A stretch of DNA of 64,000 bases, from positions 2,544,054 to 2,608,053 of the forward strand of contig CAJINV010000005.1 of the NCBI GenBank assembly GCA_905178155.1, in the 5' to 3' direction. The stretch comes from Amoebophrya sp. A120. Lineage: Eukaryota > Sar > Dinophyceae > Syndiniales > Amoebophryaceae. The notes under the pieces were generated by a model. The model was not told the DNA's origin, searched no databases, and saw only the letters and a program-made list of their open reading frames with translations. Each line of letters starts with the position of its first letter. Position 1 is the first letter of the stretch. Positions 20,696 to 31,404 of the stretch are shown piece by piece. Made by a program: the position numbers and the translations under genes.

Positions 20696-23551
20696 ATGCG
20701 GATCGCAGCCCTGGTCCTCGCGCTGGGAAAGACTGCAACCGCCGTAGGGCTACGGAAAATCCAGAACTTGGCGTCACGCCAAGCCAAGAATGATTTTGTT
20801 CACCGATCCGCCTCCGCGCTCGGGCAGGAACAAGCCGCAGAGGCGTGTATGTGTGTCAACGAGGGGTCCACAAAATTCACGGCGCCGATGGCTGACGGCA
20901 TGAACCAGGCCTGGTGGAATCCCGTCCGCGTAAACGACACCTACCAGGACACACCGTATGGACTGAACTTATGACACTCTCAAGTGTTACTTTCCCAGCT
21001 GTTACATGATTTGCCATGCAGAATGAGCATCAACGTCCACACGGTGAAGAGTTGCAAGCTCCGGCCTTTCCGTGTTGCCATTCTTGCGTCGCAAATTCAT
21101 GTAACGGCCGAGAGTGTAGCGATTGAGAATTCATAGCAGTACACGACCAAATATGGCGGTGTTGCGGATTACGGCGAATACTGCTATGGGTGGGAGTATG
21201 GAGGTGGCAGGATCGAAATCGACAAAATCGCAAAAAAATTCGATGCATATTAAAACAGATACCAGTTGGAGCCTCAGTTTCGGTTTCCAAGTGGCGCATG
21301 ACAAATTAAGTATTGGAGCACGAAGATCCAGCCTGTCACGCTGTTGGGGCAAAGAAGACTGCTTCTGTCGTTCTACTTTGGCAGCACATCGCCTGCCCCT
21401 AAACAGGCTTGCAACAATCGGCCTCATTTGCATGCTCCCCACCACAGGCCTTGCGTGCCCTACATTTTATGCATTACAAATTTTTCGACTTTGTCGATTT
21501 CGGCCTTGGCACTCCCATAGGGAGGACGAGTGCGACAGTGGGATCGCTGGACGGCGACCCAACTGCACGATCACATCCTATCGGACTGGCAAACGTTACA
21601 CTCCCAACTGTTACGCGATTTGTCATGCAGAATGAGCGTTTGCATCCACATGCACATGGTGAAGCCACTGCGCAGGAGGCGTGACAAATTTTGGAATGGG
21701 ATTCATCGAATTACAATTAGTAATGCATATGCAAGAGTTGCAGTAGGTTCCGGTCTTTCTCTTTCCCTTTTGCCATTCAAGTAGGCGATGTGGTACTAGT
21801 AAACGACGATAAGCGATGTGCGACGCTGCAGTGATAAAACTTCGAGATGCCGCTTGAAACGAACCGGAACCCAAACCCCTCCGCACGTGCCCCCCTAGTG
21901 CAGGATAAATGATGGCGATCATGATTCTTGCACGAAGAGGGGCGGCCCTTCTGGTTGTGTTTGTGGTCTCGGTCGGTTTAGCATCACAAATTCAAGTAAC
22001 AGTAGTTGGGCATGTAACATGTGAGAACTCCATACATTCCCGACCATGCAGTGTCCGGGGGTACGCATTGCAAATAGGACGTATGCAATACAAATTTCCC
22101 GTACATGTACAAGATGCATCACAGATTTCACCAATTGCAATTTCTTTGGAGTCTACTAACACCTGTCATGCTAAACCGGGATCGCAGCGGCCCAGGTTAG
22201 CGCGGTTTTGTCATACAGAGACCGCATTTGTAAGTGTGCGGGAAATTTCCAGTGGATAGGTCGTCTGGGTCCGAAACCACGAGAGCCGAACTTGTGATGC
22301 TCTCTGACCGTCAATCGAGCAAAAATCTGTCTTGTGTGAGTAGTACGTTTTTTTGATGCCACATGGACATTTTCACAGTTTTCCGTGCGTGATGCAGGCA
22401 TCTGGAGGCCTTCAGAAATAATTCTGCGATGCTAGTATGCTACTTGTGTCTTATTTCTGGGTCTCCTAGGGGAGGCAAAAACTACTGCACGGCATCAAAA
22501 ACTACAGCACGTTTCTCCAGACCCAGACAGAGACTTGCAGTTGATAGGAAGGAGGTGGGGGCAACGACATCCCAGGCGCGGTGCCGCCCGTGGACCCGAC
22601 CTGCCACATGAAGTGGTGCTACATCAAGATGGCGACACAAGGCAACGGCGACATCGCGAAAGCTGACGCGACTGCCGCACCGGTGTGCACCAACATTTTG
22701 GCGACAGTATCCTGTGCAATAGCTGTATCGAAGAACTCTTGGCGATTGCATTGATTTACGAGTTTGCTGAGCATGATGCTGACGAAGGAAGTAGCCCCTT
22801 CTGATGTGGAGGTTTATTGCGAGAAAAAATTGTCAACTTTTAGAAGTACATAATTGCAATTACTACGAGTACGGTGCTTTTGCAACACATAGACAGAGCT
22901 GAAGCCAGATACGGTCGGTGACAAGACCGTCTGGTATTCCTACTCCTACTGTTATACATTGCAAATGTGCAGCCTGGGTCTGGATTTGTGATGCAAGGTT
23001 TGAAGGACAAGGACATGGACAATAAGTTGTAGTGCATGGTGGAAGTAGGTAGGAGTGAGCAGCTTCATTTTTTGTCGTCCTGGCAGAGAGTTAGTGATTG
23101 TGTTTGTCATGCTGACGAGCACGATTGAACCCGCAAGATGCCAAGGAACACTTGGCAGGATGTTATGCCATACAAGGAAATCCTCTGGTATGCGTACTTA
23201 TGCAAGGACCAGCACGACAAATTATTGTTTGCATCTTCCCGATGAACGACCCAGACATCTTTTCCATTGATAACTGCACCACGACCACAACCACAACTAC
23301 CGTCACAACTACCACGACCATCGGCGCGCCTGTATGGATGAAAAAAGCACCAACACAACAATCACATTTTTGCGAGTTTTGGATCGGAAATCTGGCTGAT
23401 ACAACGACAAATTGCATTCTTGTTTTGCAGAACCATACAGGGAAACCACGTATGAAATTGACTGGGACGATACATTTTTATGCATGACACGGAAATTGCG
23501 CAAGGGTGACGGCGATGGTGTTTTTCTCTTGGACACCCTTCGGATCGATAA
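20696..23551 (+). CDS. Cys-rich secreted protein, array paralog 5, with a nested introner
   Basis: Exons 20696-20969, 21141-21196, 21525-21578, 22040-22061, 22552-22707, 22897-22952, 23278-23332 and 23541-23551 total 684 nt, 227 residues. The start at 20696 gives a typical signal peptide (MRIAALVLALG, cleavage near ATAVG); an in-frame ATG at 20651 would add 15 residues. Landmarks: EACMCVNEG, TKFTAPMADGMNQAWWN, DTPYG, YGGVADYGEYCYGWEDEC, NCTIT, MQCPGG, DPTCHMKWCYI, NGDIAKADA, PVCTNI, VWYSYSYC, Thr run, end GAPADR. All seven introns are introners from five families. Exon 4 is 22 nt and the last exon 11 nt. Confidence 0.85.
20970..21135 (+). mobile_element. Introner family F
   Basis: Starts tatgacactctcaagtgtta and ends gtgtagcgattgagaattcata. 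Flanks GAACT and GCAGT. Removal gives PYGLNYTTKYGG. Confidence 0.8.
21197..21519 (+). mobile_element. Introner family B
   Basis: Starts tatggaggtggcaggatcg and ends ggccttggcactcccata. Exact GGGAG repeat, giving GWEDEC. Confidence 0.9.
21579..22034 (+). mobile_element. Introner family F, enlarged
   Basis: Starts tatcggactggcaaacgtta and ends aacatgtgagaactccata. Flanks CATCC and CATTC. At 456 bp it is about twice its relatives; the extra part carries the C-rich block near 21870-21915. Confidence 0.82.
22062..22546 (+). mobile_element. Introner family C interrupted by a family-H introner
   Basis: Starts tacgcattgcaaatagga and resumes after the inner element with tctgggtccgaaaccac; ends agagacttgcagttgata. 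Flanks GGGGG and GGAAG. Removal gives QCPGGGGGNDIPG in frame. Confidence 0.82.
22082..22258 (+). mobile_element. Introner family H nested in family C
   Basis: Starts tatgcaatacaaatttcccg and ends gcgggaaatttccagtggata, as in the copy at 61343-61493. Flanks GGACG and GGTCG lie inside the outer element and interrupt its TIR motif. Confidence 0.82.
22708..22891 (+). mobile_element. Introner family E
   Basis: Starts tatcctgtgcaatagctg and ends acggtgcttttgcaacacata. Exact GACAG repeat. Removal gives LATELKPD. Confidence 0.88.
22953..23272 (+). mobile_element. Introner family C
   Basis: Starts tatacattgcaaatgtgcag and ends gacatcttttccattgata. Flanks ACTGT and ACTGC. Sits right after the SYSYC cysteine. 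Confidence 0.87.
23333..23535 (+). mobile_element. Introner family L
   Basis: Starts tatggatgaaaaaagcacc and ends gtgtttttctcttggaca. Flanks GCCTG and CCCTT. The relative is 34965-35163. Confidence 0.72.
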
Positions 23552-24805
23552 CGTCTTTGAGCGATGATCTGGAATGTGCCTTGCAAAAATATTGTGCTAG
23601 TAGTAGTTTTTCCAAGAAGCAGGACAAATCAATGAAATTTGGATTGCCGAGTGACATTTATTGGGTAGAAGCAGAAAACCAGAAGATGTATTGTCATGCA
23701 CAAATGCAACTCAGTACGTGCGCGATACTTTTGCACAGGATACGGGATTTGCAGTTGCGACATATGTAGATGCAAAAGGAACTGAAGTAGCATTCGTACT
23801 ACGAGGAGAAGCAGGAGAATATTCATCGTCCAGATCGTCGTGTAACTGAAGATGATTGCATAGCCAGCATTTGATATACAAAGCGACCGAGCGTTGACTT
23901 CTAGCGCCAGTGCCAAGCACAACATGTGATAGAAGTGGACAAGAAGAGTCAGAAATTGACTTTGCAGGCACCCCACCTGATCATGTTAATGTTTGTATAA
24001 TGAAAGAACCAGCTGGTGCTTGCACAAGTGCACAAGCAGGAAACAAGATGAGAGTAAATAAGGGAATAAACAAGCAACAAGCGTGAGAAGGAAAACTACC
24101 ATGTTCACTACCGCTGCACAAAATAATCTTGAACTTGTTTTCCTTGTGCTCGTTTATATGTAGGTGTAGCAGCCACAGCAGTTTTCGCTTCATTGAGGCA
24201 CGAATTCTTGTGCGACGGAATCTAACTATGTCGCCACGGTCAAAAATTGTCTCTGTGGAAATGAGAATCGGCTCCAGTTTATTGCTGCATTCAAATTATA
24301 TATATTCCTAGTTGCCGCTTGGAGTCCAATAAGTAAAAACTCTGCACGTTGTAATGCCAAGGTGAATTCGAAAAAAAAAAAAATGTCTGCTACTTGTAAT
24401 TGTGCACGCGTTCTTTTTCCGCTACTTGTAGTAAGATTTGTACCTGGATGGCCATTGATTGTAGTGGGCCGCTACCTGTAATAATTGTATTAACCTTCGC
24501 GGGAAGTAGAGAGGAAGCGATGCCAATGCACCGCGTAGAAGTTAGTAGGAGAGCGTGTTAAATGTGATTCCTTGCGAGCACTTCTTGCACTATACGGCTA
24601 GAAGCTTGATGTAAAAATCGAGATGAGCAAAGTAGAGAACTTTTCTATCACAGAACACGAATAGCAATCCAACAGAAATACTTTTTGTTTTTGAGCATCC
24701 ATTGTCCTCTAGAGCCAGGTAATTCCTTTCGAAGAACATAAAGCCTTAGCCACTGCAAGGAAGTCAAGTGGAAGAAAATAAAGGCGCGACGAACTACTCA
24801 AAGAA
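23552..24805. other. Intergenic with a decayed family-E element
   Basis: An E-like element at about 23573-23741 (gccttgcaaaaatattgtg to gcgatacttttgcacagga) lies just past the stop of paralog 5. Nothing else is supported. Confidence 0.5.
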
Positions 24806-27800
24806 ATGCAGCGAGTAAAAACTACTTGCCTCGTACTGCTGGCCGCAGAGACCGTACCCACTGCTGCAAATGCGTCAGGGTCTGAAAAAAACGCTGGTTG
24901 GTGTGTGTGGTCATGCATGAAGCATAAATATTTTTACGTTTATGAGAAGAGTTGAAAGCATGATCCATTGGTTTAATATCATTCGCTTCTATACAACATA
25001 GCAAAAAGTAGATGATCGGGGGTCGTACTTAAGTGGTAATCATCCCTAATATCCCAGAATTAGGATCAGTTGCAGACCTTGAAGATATTGGCAATGCATA
25101 TCCCGGCCTATGAAAGCCTCAGGTTGGAAATCCTCAAAGTGGAAATAATTTGCAATGCAAAAAAACGACTCCAGTTGAAGTGCCATTTGTAGTCGGCGCA
25201 TGACAAATTTCCCGGGCACTCAAAACGTGTCTGTCATGCTACTTAGACAAAGGGGTGTCCTTCTGTCGTGCTAATCAGCAGCCCAATTCTTCACCCCTAG
25301 CAGGACAATAGTCGGCCTCCATTGTGTCCTATGCAATACAGTGTTTTTTGCCTGGCATTTCATGCATCACAAATTATTTCCACGTTGAGGATTTCCATTC
25401 TGAGGCTTTCATACGGCCTCGGCGTCAACATCAGGAACGACGACCATCTATCCTGTGCAAAAGTATCGTATTCGTACAAATGCAGGTCTGGCATTACAAA
25501 TCATTTTCTTAAAGGCAAATCCGCATTACAAATGTTATTTCTCATGCTGAGAAAATTTGTAATGCATTTATACGAATACGATACTTTTGCAGTTCATACC
25601 ATCAGAAGCTGGATGCGTCTCTATGGCGAGGAAAAAATCATATCTTCTCTCGTGCTCGTCCCTTCTACAGTACTAAAACTCGCAAGAAATTATACATCTG
25701 TAGTGATGGTGATGCCTCATTTATTGTGTACTACTTACATGGACTTTTTGTCCTTATCTATTGCAGACAGGGGAAACCGAAACGGAAGACATGTGAACAT
25801 TCTTCTACTTCTGCCGGTCTTACAGGCGTTTTTTGCTTCGGCCACGGCGCCAGAGATCATGTTGCCTGCCGTGGTTTATTGCTAATCGGATGTTGGGTCA
25901 TACTCAAACAGTGCAATAATTCTACATGTATGCCTCAAAGAGGAAGCGCAGCAACAACAAGCGTTTACACTTTACTGCAATTTATTTCAAACAGCACAGC
26001 TAAATTCTTGGTGTGTACACAAATGCAGAATAATGAGAAGTAGAATGTGAAGGGGGACGAGGATTTTTCATTTTGATATATACACACGTTTTTAGCCGGG
26101 TCTACCACCGCGCCAACGCTGGCCGATCAGGCTCTTCTGGCGGCTAATGCAATTATGGACCCTGCCAATGACGACGACGACAAGAAGAAGGGGGCTGTGC
26201 AAGGTGCACTGACAACAAACATCGTCATGGAACTCGCAGAGGGCACAGTTGACCAAGCCATGGCCGATGCTGTCCAGGCGGATGTCGAGGCTGCGGCGAT
26301 CGAGGCTAACGCGAATGCCGCTTCGGTCGCCGCGAAGATCGTGGACGTTGTGCAAGCCAAGTTGACAGCAGGTACTTTTGTTCTGGCTGCAGGTAGCACT
26401 TCAACTTCTAAAATTTGGTTTCGAATGTACTCACCAGAAGGGAATTATAGCAGATACTTCGCGAATTTAAGCAGATCCAAAAGTTGCCGCTTTTTATCAT
26501 TTTGGCAAGCATTGTGAGGACGAAGGTCAAGCCTTGATCGTCAAGGTAGCAGGTCCAGGTGGCACTCCCCATGACGTCCTGGCTGCATGCTGGAGAAGCT
26601 TACCGCTGAATCCGCTTGCGCGAGGGTTACGCACTCGCTTGGGCCGATAGGGATATTAGAGAGGGCGACTGAGAAGGGCGGTCGGCCCCTCCAGCCAACA
26701 AAATTCGGCATTGCTGCCCCAGTTGCCCTCTGACCTGCTTCTAGTATTTTTGTTGGAGCAGGCGCATTCTTTAGCCTCACCATGATGGTGCTCCATCTTG
26801 ATTTTTGCGCTATGCAGCCTCACCTCGTGTGCCTGCGTTGCCTTGCCCCTGTTTTACGATGTGGCGTCGCGTTTTCAGTCTTTACGGCACATTCGTAGAG
26901 GCACACGCGGCCGCTCGGAAGCAAAGCAGCCCGCCGCGACGTTTTTACTCGCGCGCGCCAAAGGTTTCGGCGCAGGGGTGTTGCGCGTTTCATAGGGCGG
27001 CCGGGAATAAAAAAAAACAGCTGGTGCTGGCGGCCGCGGCGCGGAGCCACTGCACGAGACGCGGCGCTACTTCGCGAAAGCATTAAAAGCGAACAAATGT
27101 TCCGCGCGCAGGTCGCCGAAACAATTCGCAAAGCCAATAAGTTAGGCCCTCCGTGTGGAGGGTTGAGTGAAGCTGTCGTGTTTCGTTCGGCAGGAAAGCT
27201 CGGCTTCTTCTTGCGTCGCTAGCGGCACACAAAGAAACCGGCCCCTCCGCCCGGAGGGGGCGGTTTCTTTAGGACCCGGAAGTTCCGAAAGTGCCAACTT
27301 TCGTTGTTTTCTGGGTAAAAGGTAGCGGTCCGGCTATCAAACAAACCGCCCCCTCCGCGCGGAGGGGTCTGTTTCTTTCTGGGCCGCCAGCGGCGGACGA
27401 AGAAACCGAAAATAAGAAATCGACCCCTCCGCGCGGAGGGGTCGATTTCTTATTTTCGGAACGGCGCGCGCAGCGCGCCGAAGAATTTTTTTTTGTTGCG
27501 TCCAGCACTGGCCTCGGAAGCAAGTCGTGGGCCACGCCTCCGCGCGGAGGCGAGGATTTCTTGTTTTCCCAGTGTGGAGCAAGAGCAACGACAACGACGA
27601 GCCATTCCTGAGGAGGTGGGCGCCACGGTTGTCTGGTTCCTTCCTTATGCGGCATAGCGCGCGCGCACTGGCGCCGTGGGGCTGCGCTCCTTAAGGCGCA
27701 TGTAGCGTGGTGCGTGCGTTGTTACGGGCCTTTTGTCCGAGGGTAGCACCTGTCGCGCAGGCGCCGCTGCATGGGATTCCGCTCCGGAGCTCGGTGGCGA

Positions 27801-30800
27801 CTCGCGAGAGACGAAGGGCATGAGCATGCATGGGACACCGGCGCCACGACAAAGCCAACCAACGGGCTGTATCTTTGTTTGGGGCGCGCCACGTTTCGCC
27901 CAACCTTTTTTCGCTGTGTTGTTTCTGGAAAATCAAAACTCATGGTCATGCGGCAACTTTTTGCCTCTGGCGGTGTAGGGTTCGACCTTCGTTGGATGGA
28001 GTTAACTCTGCAGCAGTGGCGCCCGGTTTTCTTACAAGCTGCCGGCCGCCTTGTGCGATGGATCGGCGACGCATTCTCCCCTGCCCTCGCCAAGGCAGCC
28101 GCAGCTTCTCTGGCGCCGGGCAATCTGCTTAAATTATTGAAGTATCTGCTTCTACTACCTGATACACAGTAATCGTAAAAGTAAGTTGAGTCTGCCAACA
28201 TCGTGGTGAAATGTTTATTCATATTGATGATTGTTCTTGTGGTAAGTTGATGGCCCAAAATAAAATAAAGAAAGCTCAGCGACAAATCCGCAAGGATGAG
28301 CAAACAAAGGGCTTAAAGGGTTAAGGGAAGGGTTTAGGGACAAGGCAACTGGGCGATGCAACTGGCTGTAGCTTCGTGTTTTCCAGTGTTTCCCGGTGGC
28401 GTTTGCGTGCCATCGCTCAAGCCTCGGCTACGGCGGTGTTGACAGGAAGGGAGAGCAGAGGAGGCTCTCTTAGGACCTGCCAGCTTTGAGGAATCTGTTG
28501 CTTGGACACGAGGATGGGCAAGCAGAGGCGGCTTGTTTTGGACCTCGTGGCTGCGCGGAGGCTCTTGGTAGGACTAGCACGGAAGAGGAGGTAGTGCAAG
28601 TCCCGCCTCCTGAAGCCAAGGATTAAGGGCGCCGCAGTGCAATTTTTCCGAGGCAACTCCCCAGTCTTGGCTGTTCGACATCAAAGCGGGCGTTTTTTTA
28701 GTCAAGTTCTGGTGGCAAATTGTTGAAACACAGCTTGCCAGCCACTTACTCTCAGAAACTTCTCAACGAGCACGTACAACAGTCACTCGCTCGCCTAAAG
28801 AAGCGAGCATGAGCAACCAACTGATATTCAACACCCACGCCAGCATCCACACCGGCCACTGCAGAGCTGTGCATATCAACTGTAAAAATGTCTGGGTCTG
28901 GAAGAATGCAAGTTTGTCATGCTTGTCTGGCATGATTCGAGACTCTGTGTTGCATAGGCACGAAAAAGCACTCGCGCCTGTCATGCAAAAACGCAGTTTG
29001 CCATGCGGAATACGTTAGACATGGCAGCCAGAGAATTTGTCATGCATAGCTGCGTACTGCAGTGCGTCTATCATTCATTTTTAGCATTACAAGTTTCCAG
29101 ACCCAGACACTTTTGCATTTGATAGCGCACCTGCGTGAACGAAGGCGACGTGGACAAGTACACTGCGCCAGCGTCTTATGAAAGTGCACAAGTCCCCCTC
29201 CCGCTACCCCTCATAATTTGTGATGCAACATACCGAATCCACCACTTGTGCTGAAGCAGTGTTTGCATGACAAATTTCGGAACCTGAAACAGTACTAGAG
29301 TCCGTGAGTAGATTTGTCATGCAGAAGGCCGCCCATTGCTGCCGTTGCTTGTGTAGTTCCCGTTCATGCATTACAAATGGGGGGGAGGGGGAGTTGTGCA
29401 TTACCATACGCCTGACGCCGCAAACCAGGCCTGGCTGAATACCATATCAACTGCAAAGGTGTCTGGGTCTGGAAGAGTCCAAGGTTTGTCATGCACTGGT
29501 AGCATGACTCCAACTCCAAGTCCAAAGTCTGTCAACATGCACATTTAGTTAATACCCAAAAGCCCCATTTTTCTGTCATGCAGAAACGCGTTTTGTCATG
29601 CTGTGCTGCAAGATGAAATTGCAAATGAGGCGTCCTCATGCTCATGATTGTCCTACCCGCATGACAAGTTTCCAGACCTCCCAGGCATTTTTGCAATGGA
29701 TATACCACACTGCAGGACGATGGTTCCTACCAAGATACCACCTACGGGGAAAAGTACGTGGATCAGTACAGTGGGTACGCCGACTACTATCGTGAGAAAA
29801 AAGTGTTACAGTTACACACAACTCTGACGCAAGACAAGCAAGACGGACAACCTCTGTCATGCAGAAAATGCTTGCCAATGCCAGCGTCGTTTCATTCGTG
29901 TTTAGTTCATCCCTTATGGTCTACTGCGCATTATATATTAGAGCGACTTTGTGATGCTGAAACGCCAATAAATGTGTAACTGTATATAACACTTTTTTCC
30001 TGTGATAAGTACGGCGAATACTGCCTCGGGTGGGAAGACGAGTGCGATTCCGGCGTGGCGGGTGATAACACCCAGTGCACCATCACGGACAAATCGACCC
30101 AGTGCAATGTCGCGGAGGCGTCCTTAACGACAAACACCGCCACGGTCACGGTGCCCGCTATACATTGCAAATGTGTCTGCGTCCGGGTCTGGAACAAGAT
30201 TCTTAGACCTGTCATGTACGTGTTGTATGAGCAATGATGTCTGGTGGTGTGATGCATGCCGTAGTAGCGACGGCACAGATTTATTCCTGAGGGCTTCTCG
30301 ATGCCTATCTTTCCGCGTGACAAATCTTCTCGTCGCTCCACGTAGCAAAAACTACATTTATTCCCTTTGTTGCTCATGCGACACAGATCGTTTATTTGGA
30401 ATCCAAATGCAGCATCACACGTTGCAATTGCATTCTTCCAGACCACCCAGAAATATTTGCATTTGATACCTGCGTGGTGCGCGCAGAAGTGGTGCTACGT
30501 GCGAACGGCCAGCGCACCGAATGGCGCCATCGCCAAAAAAGACGCCATATGCATAATGCAAAAGTGATCGTACTTACTCGTAAAGAGCATTGCAAATACA
30601 AATTTCGTTTCCAGAAGTAGGAACAAAAACGCGAATTTGTATGCAATGCTGATTGAATAAACCAAATAAGCGTCCAGATAAGTAATTTGATGTCATGCAT
30701 AGCGGCAATTACGTTTACGACAACGATGAGTGCGATACTTTTGCAACCCATATGCGAGTGCGCCGCCGGCCTGTTCCAACATCGCAGACATGACCATCTC

Positions 30801-31133
30801 GCGGTACGGAAACTTTAACATTTGGTACTCCTTATCCCAGCGAGAAATGCAGACAGGCCATGTTTGTAATGCGAAACTGAATATGCTTAATAACGAACAA
30901 CGAAGCACCAGTCTGCGTTCTTGCGTATGTATCCCAAGCACCACGACGCTTTGGGCTCGCACGTGACAGATTTTTCTCTTACATTATTTTTGCGACGTGT
31001 TGACAAATAATTACGTGGCACTTGCCTGTCTTTATTTTCTGTCGGATACTCCTATGCTTACTGCGCTGCGCCAGTCACTACTACTACTTCTACTACTACG
31101 GCCACGGACGCGGCCACGGAGGCGCCGAAGTAG
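24806..31133 (+). CDS. Ala-rich module plus Cys-rich domain, array paralog 6 (5' half tentative)
   Basis: The secure part is 28844-28873, 29130-29176, 29414-29444, 29708-29787, 30013-30158, 30474-30547, 30758-30832, 31054-31133: CTCVNEG, DKYTAPASDAANQAWLN, DTTYG, YADYGEYCLGWEDEC, PAWCAQKWCYV, NGAIAKKDA, PPACSNI, IWYSYAYC, Thr run. The inferred part is a signal peptide at 24806 (TTCLVLLAAETG), exons 24806-24854, 25106-25108, 25419-25448 and 25604 to about 25699, then one Ala-rich module (26096-26371) and a GT-AG intron 26372-28843. With a donor at 25700 the phases agree throughout and the sum is 1017 nt, 338 residues, shorter than paralog 4 by one module. Alternative: the 5' part is a separate gene ending at the TAG 26041-26043 (173 residues). 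Confidence 0.55.
24855..25100 (+). mobile_element. Introner family C, diverged
   Basis: Starts tacccactgctgcaaatgcg and ends gaagatattggcaatgcata. Flanks GACCG and TCCCG. Removal joins AAETGLGVN in frame. Confidence 0.65.
25109..25413 (+). mobile_element. Introner family B
   Basis: Starts tatgaaagcctcaggttgg and ends attctgaggctttcata. Exact CGGCC repeat. It is only 8 nt from the family-C element to its left. Confidence 0.88.
25449..25598 (+). mobile_element. Introner family E
   Basis: Starts tatcctgtgcaaaagtatcg and ends acgatacttttgcagttcata. Exact CCATC repeat. Confidence 0.88.
26096..26371 (+). other. Ala-rich module exon (single copy of the paralog 4 repeat)
   Basis: After tttttag the frame reads GSTTAPTLADQAL and ends VVQAKLTAG at a donor AG|GTACTTTTGTTC, identical in kind to the donor ending the second module in paralog 4 (14354). 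The core EGTVDQAM matches EGTVTQAM there. It enters with two bases before the first full codon and exits in phase 1, so it is a symmetrical module that can be shuffled. Confidence 0.7.
27149..27560. repeat. Cluster of CCTCCGCGCGGAGG hairpins
   Basis: At least five inverted repeats share a ccctccgc/gcggaggg core: near 27150, 27245, 27347, 27406-27459 and 27538. The one at 27406-27459 is a perfect 54-bp palindrome. A GCGC-rich hairpin (cggcgcgcgcagcgcgccg) follows near 27463. Local GC content is far above the surroundings. It lies within the long intron proposed for paralog 6. Open frames on both strands here are by-products of the palindromes. Confidence 0.8.
28874..29124 (+). mobile_element. 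Introner family C
   Basis: Starts tatcaactgtaaaaatgtct and ends gacacttttgcatttgata. Flanks GTGCA and GCGCA. Removal gives AELCTCVNEG. Confidence 0.88.
29177..29408 (+). mobile_element. Introner family A
   Basis: Starts tatgaaagtgcacaagtccc and ends gagttgtgcattaccata. Flanks CGTCT and CGCCT. Confidence 0.88.
29445..29702 (+). mobile_element. Introner family C
   Basis: Starts tatcaactgcaaaggtgtct and ends aggcatttttgcaatggata. Exact TACCA repeat. Confidence 0.9.
29788..30007 (+). mobile_element. Introner family I
   Basis: Starts tatcgtgagaaaaaagtgtt and ends aacacttttttcctgtgata. Flanks ACTAC and AGTAC. Removal gives YADYGEYC. Confidence 0.88.
30159..30468 (+). mobile_element. Introner family C
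   Basis: Starts tatacattgcaaatgtgtct and ends cagaaatatttgcatttgata. Flanks CCCGC and CCTGC. Removal gives VPAWCAQKWCYV. Confidence 0.88.
30548..30752 (+). mobile_element. Introner family E
   Basis: Starts tatgcataatgcaaaagtga and ends gcgatacttttgcaacccata. Flanks CGCCA and TGCGA. Removal gives KKDASAPPACSN. It is at nearly the same codon as 7780-7953 in the 5404 gene. Confidence 0.83.
30833..31048 (+). mobile_element. Introner family M
   Basis: Starts tatcccagcgagaaatgcag and ends tctttattttctgtcggata. Exact CTCCT repeat. Removal gives IWYSYAYC. Confidence 0.85.
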
Positions 31134-31404
31134 CTGGCAGTGATGACAGATGAAGGTTGTGATGGTGTTATTTGAAAGAATAGCAACCTGAACCAGAAGT
31201 GGAGCCAGTACAAGACTGACCACGACGAAGTATGTACAAAAATGTTTTAGTATGAGAAGTATATCAAGTAGTTGCAACAAGTAAGTCGATTCTTGGGGCT
31301 GTTCGGGGACCACGGGGCAACAAATAGATACAATACATAGTGACGAGAAGAAGTAGAAAAAGTAAAAGTCGAGTCGATTCTTCGAAGTTCCACCGTTCGA
31401 AGAG

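Noticed and set aside
25322-25885. Open frame of 187 codons across 25322-25885
   Set aside because: It reads through parts of family-B and family-E introners; the spliced frame is different.
27269-27655. Overlapping open frames on both strands at 27269-27655
   Set aside because: They arise from GC-rich palindromes, where both strands read alike (repeated TPPRGG). No start context or homology.
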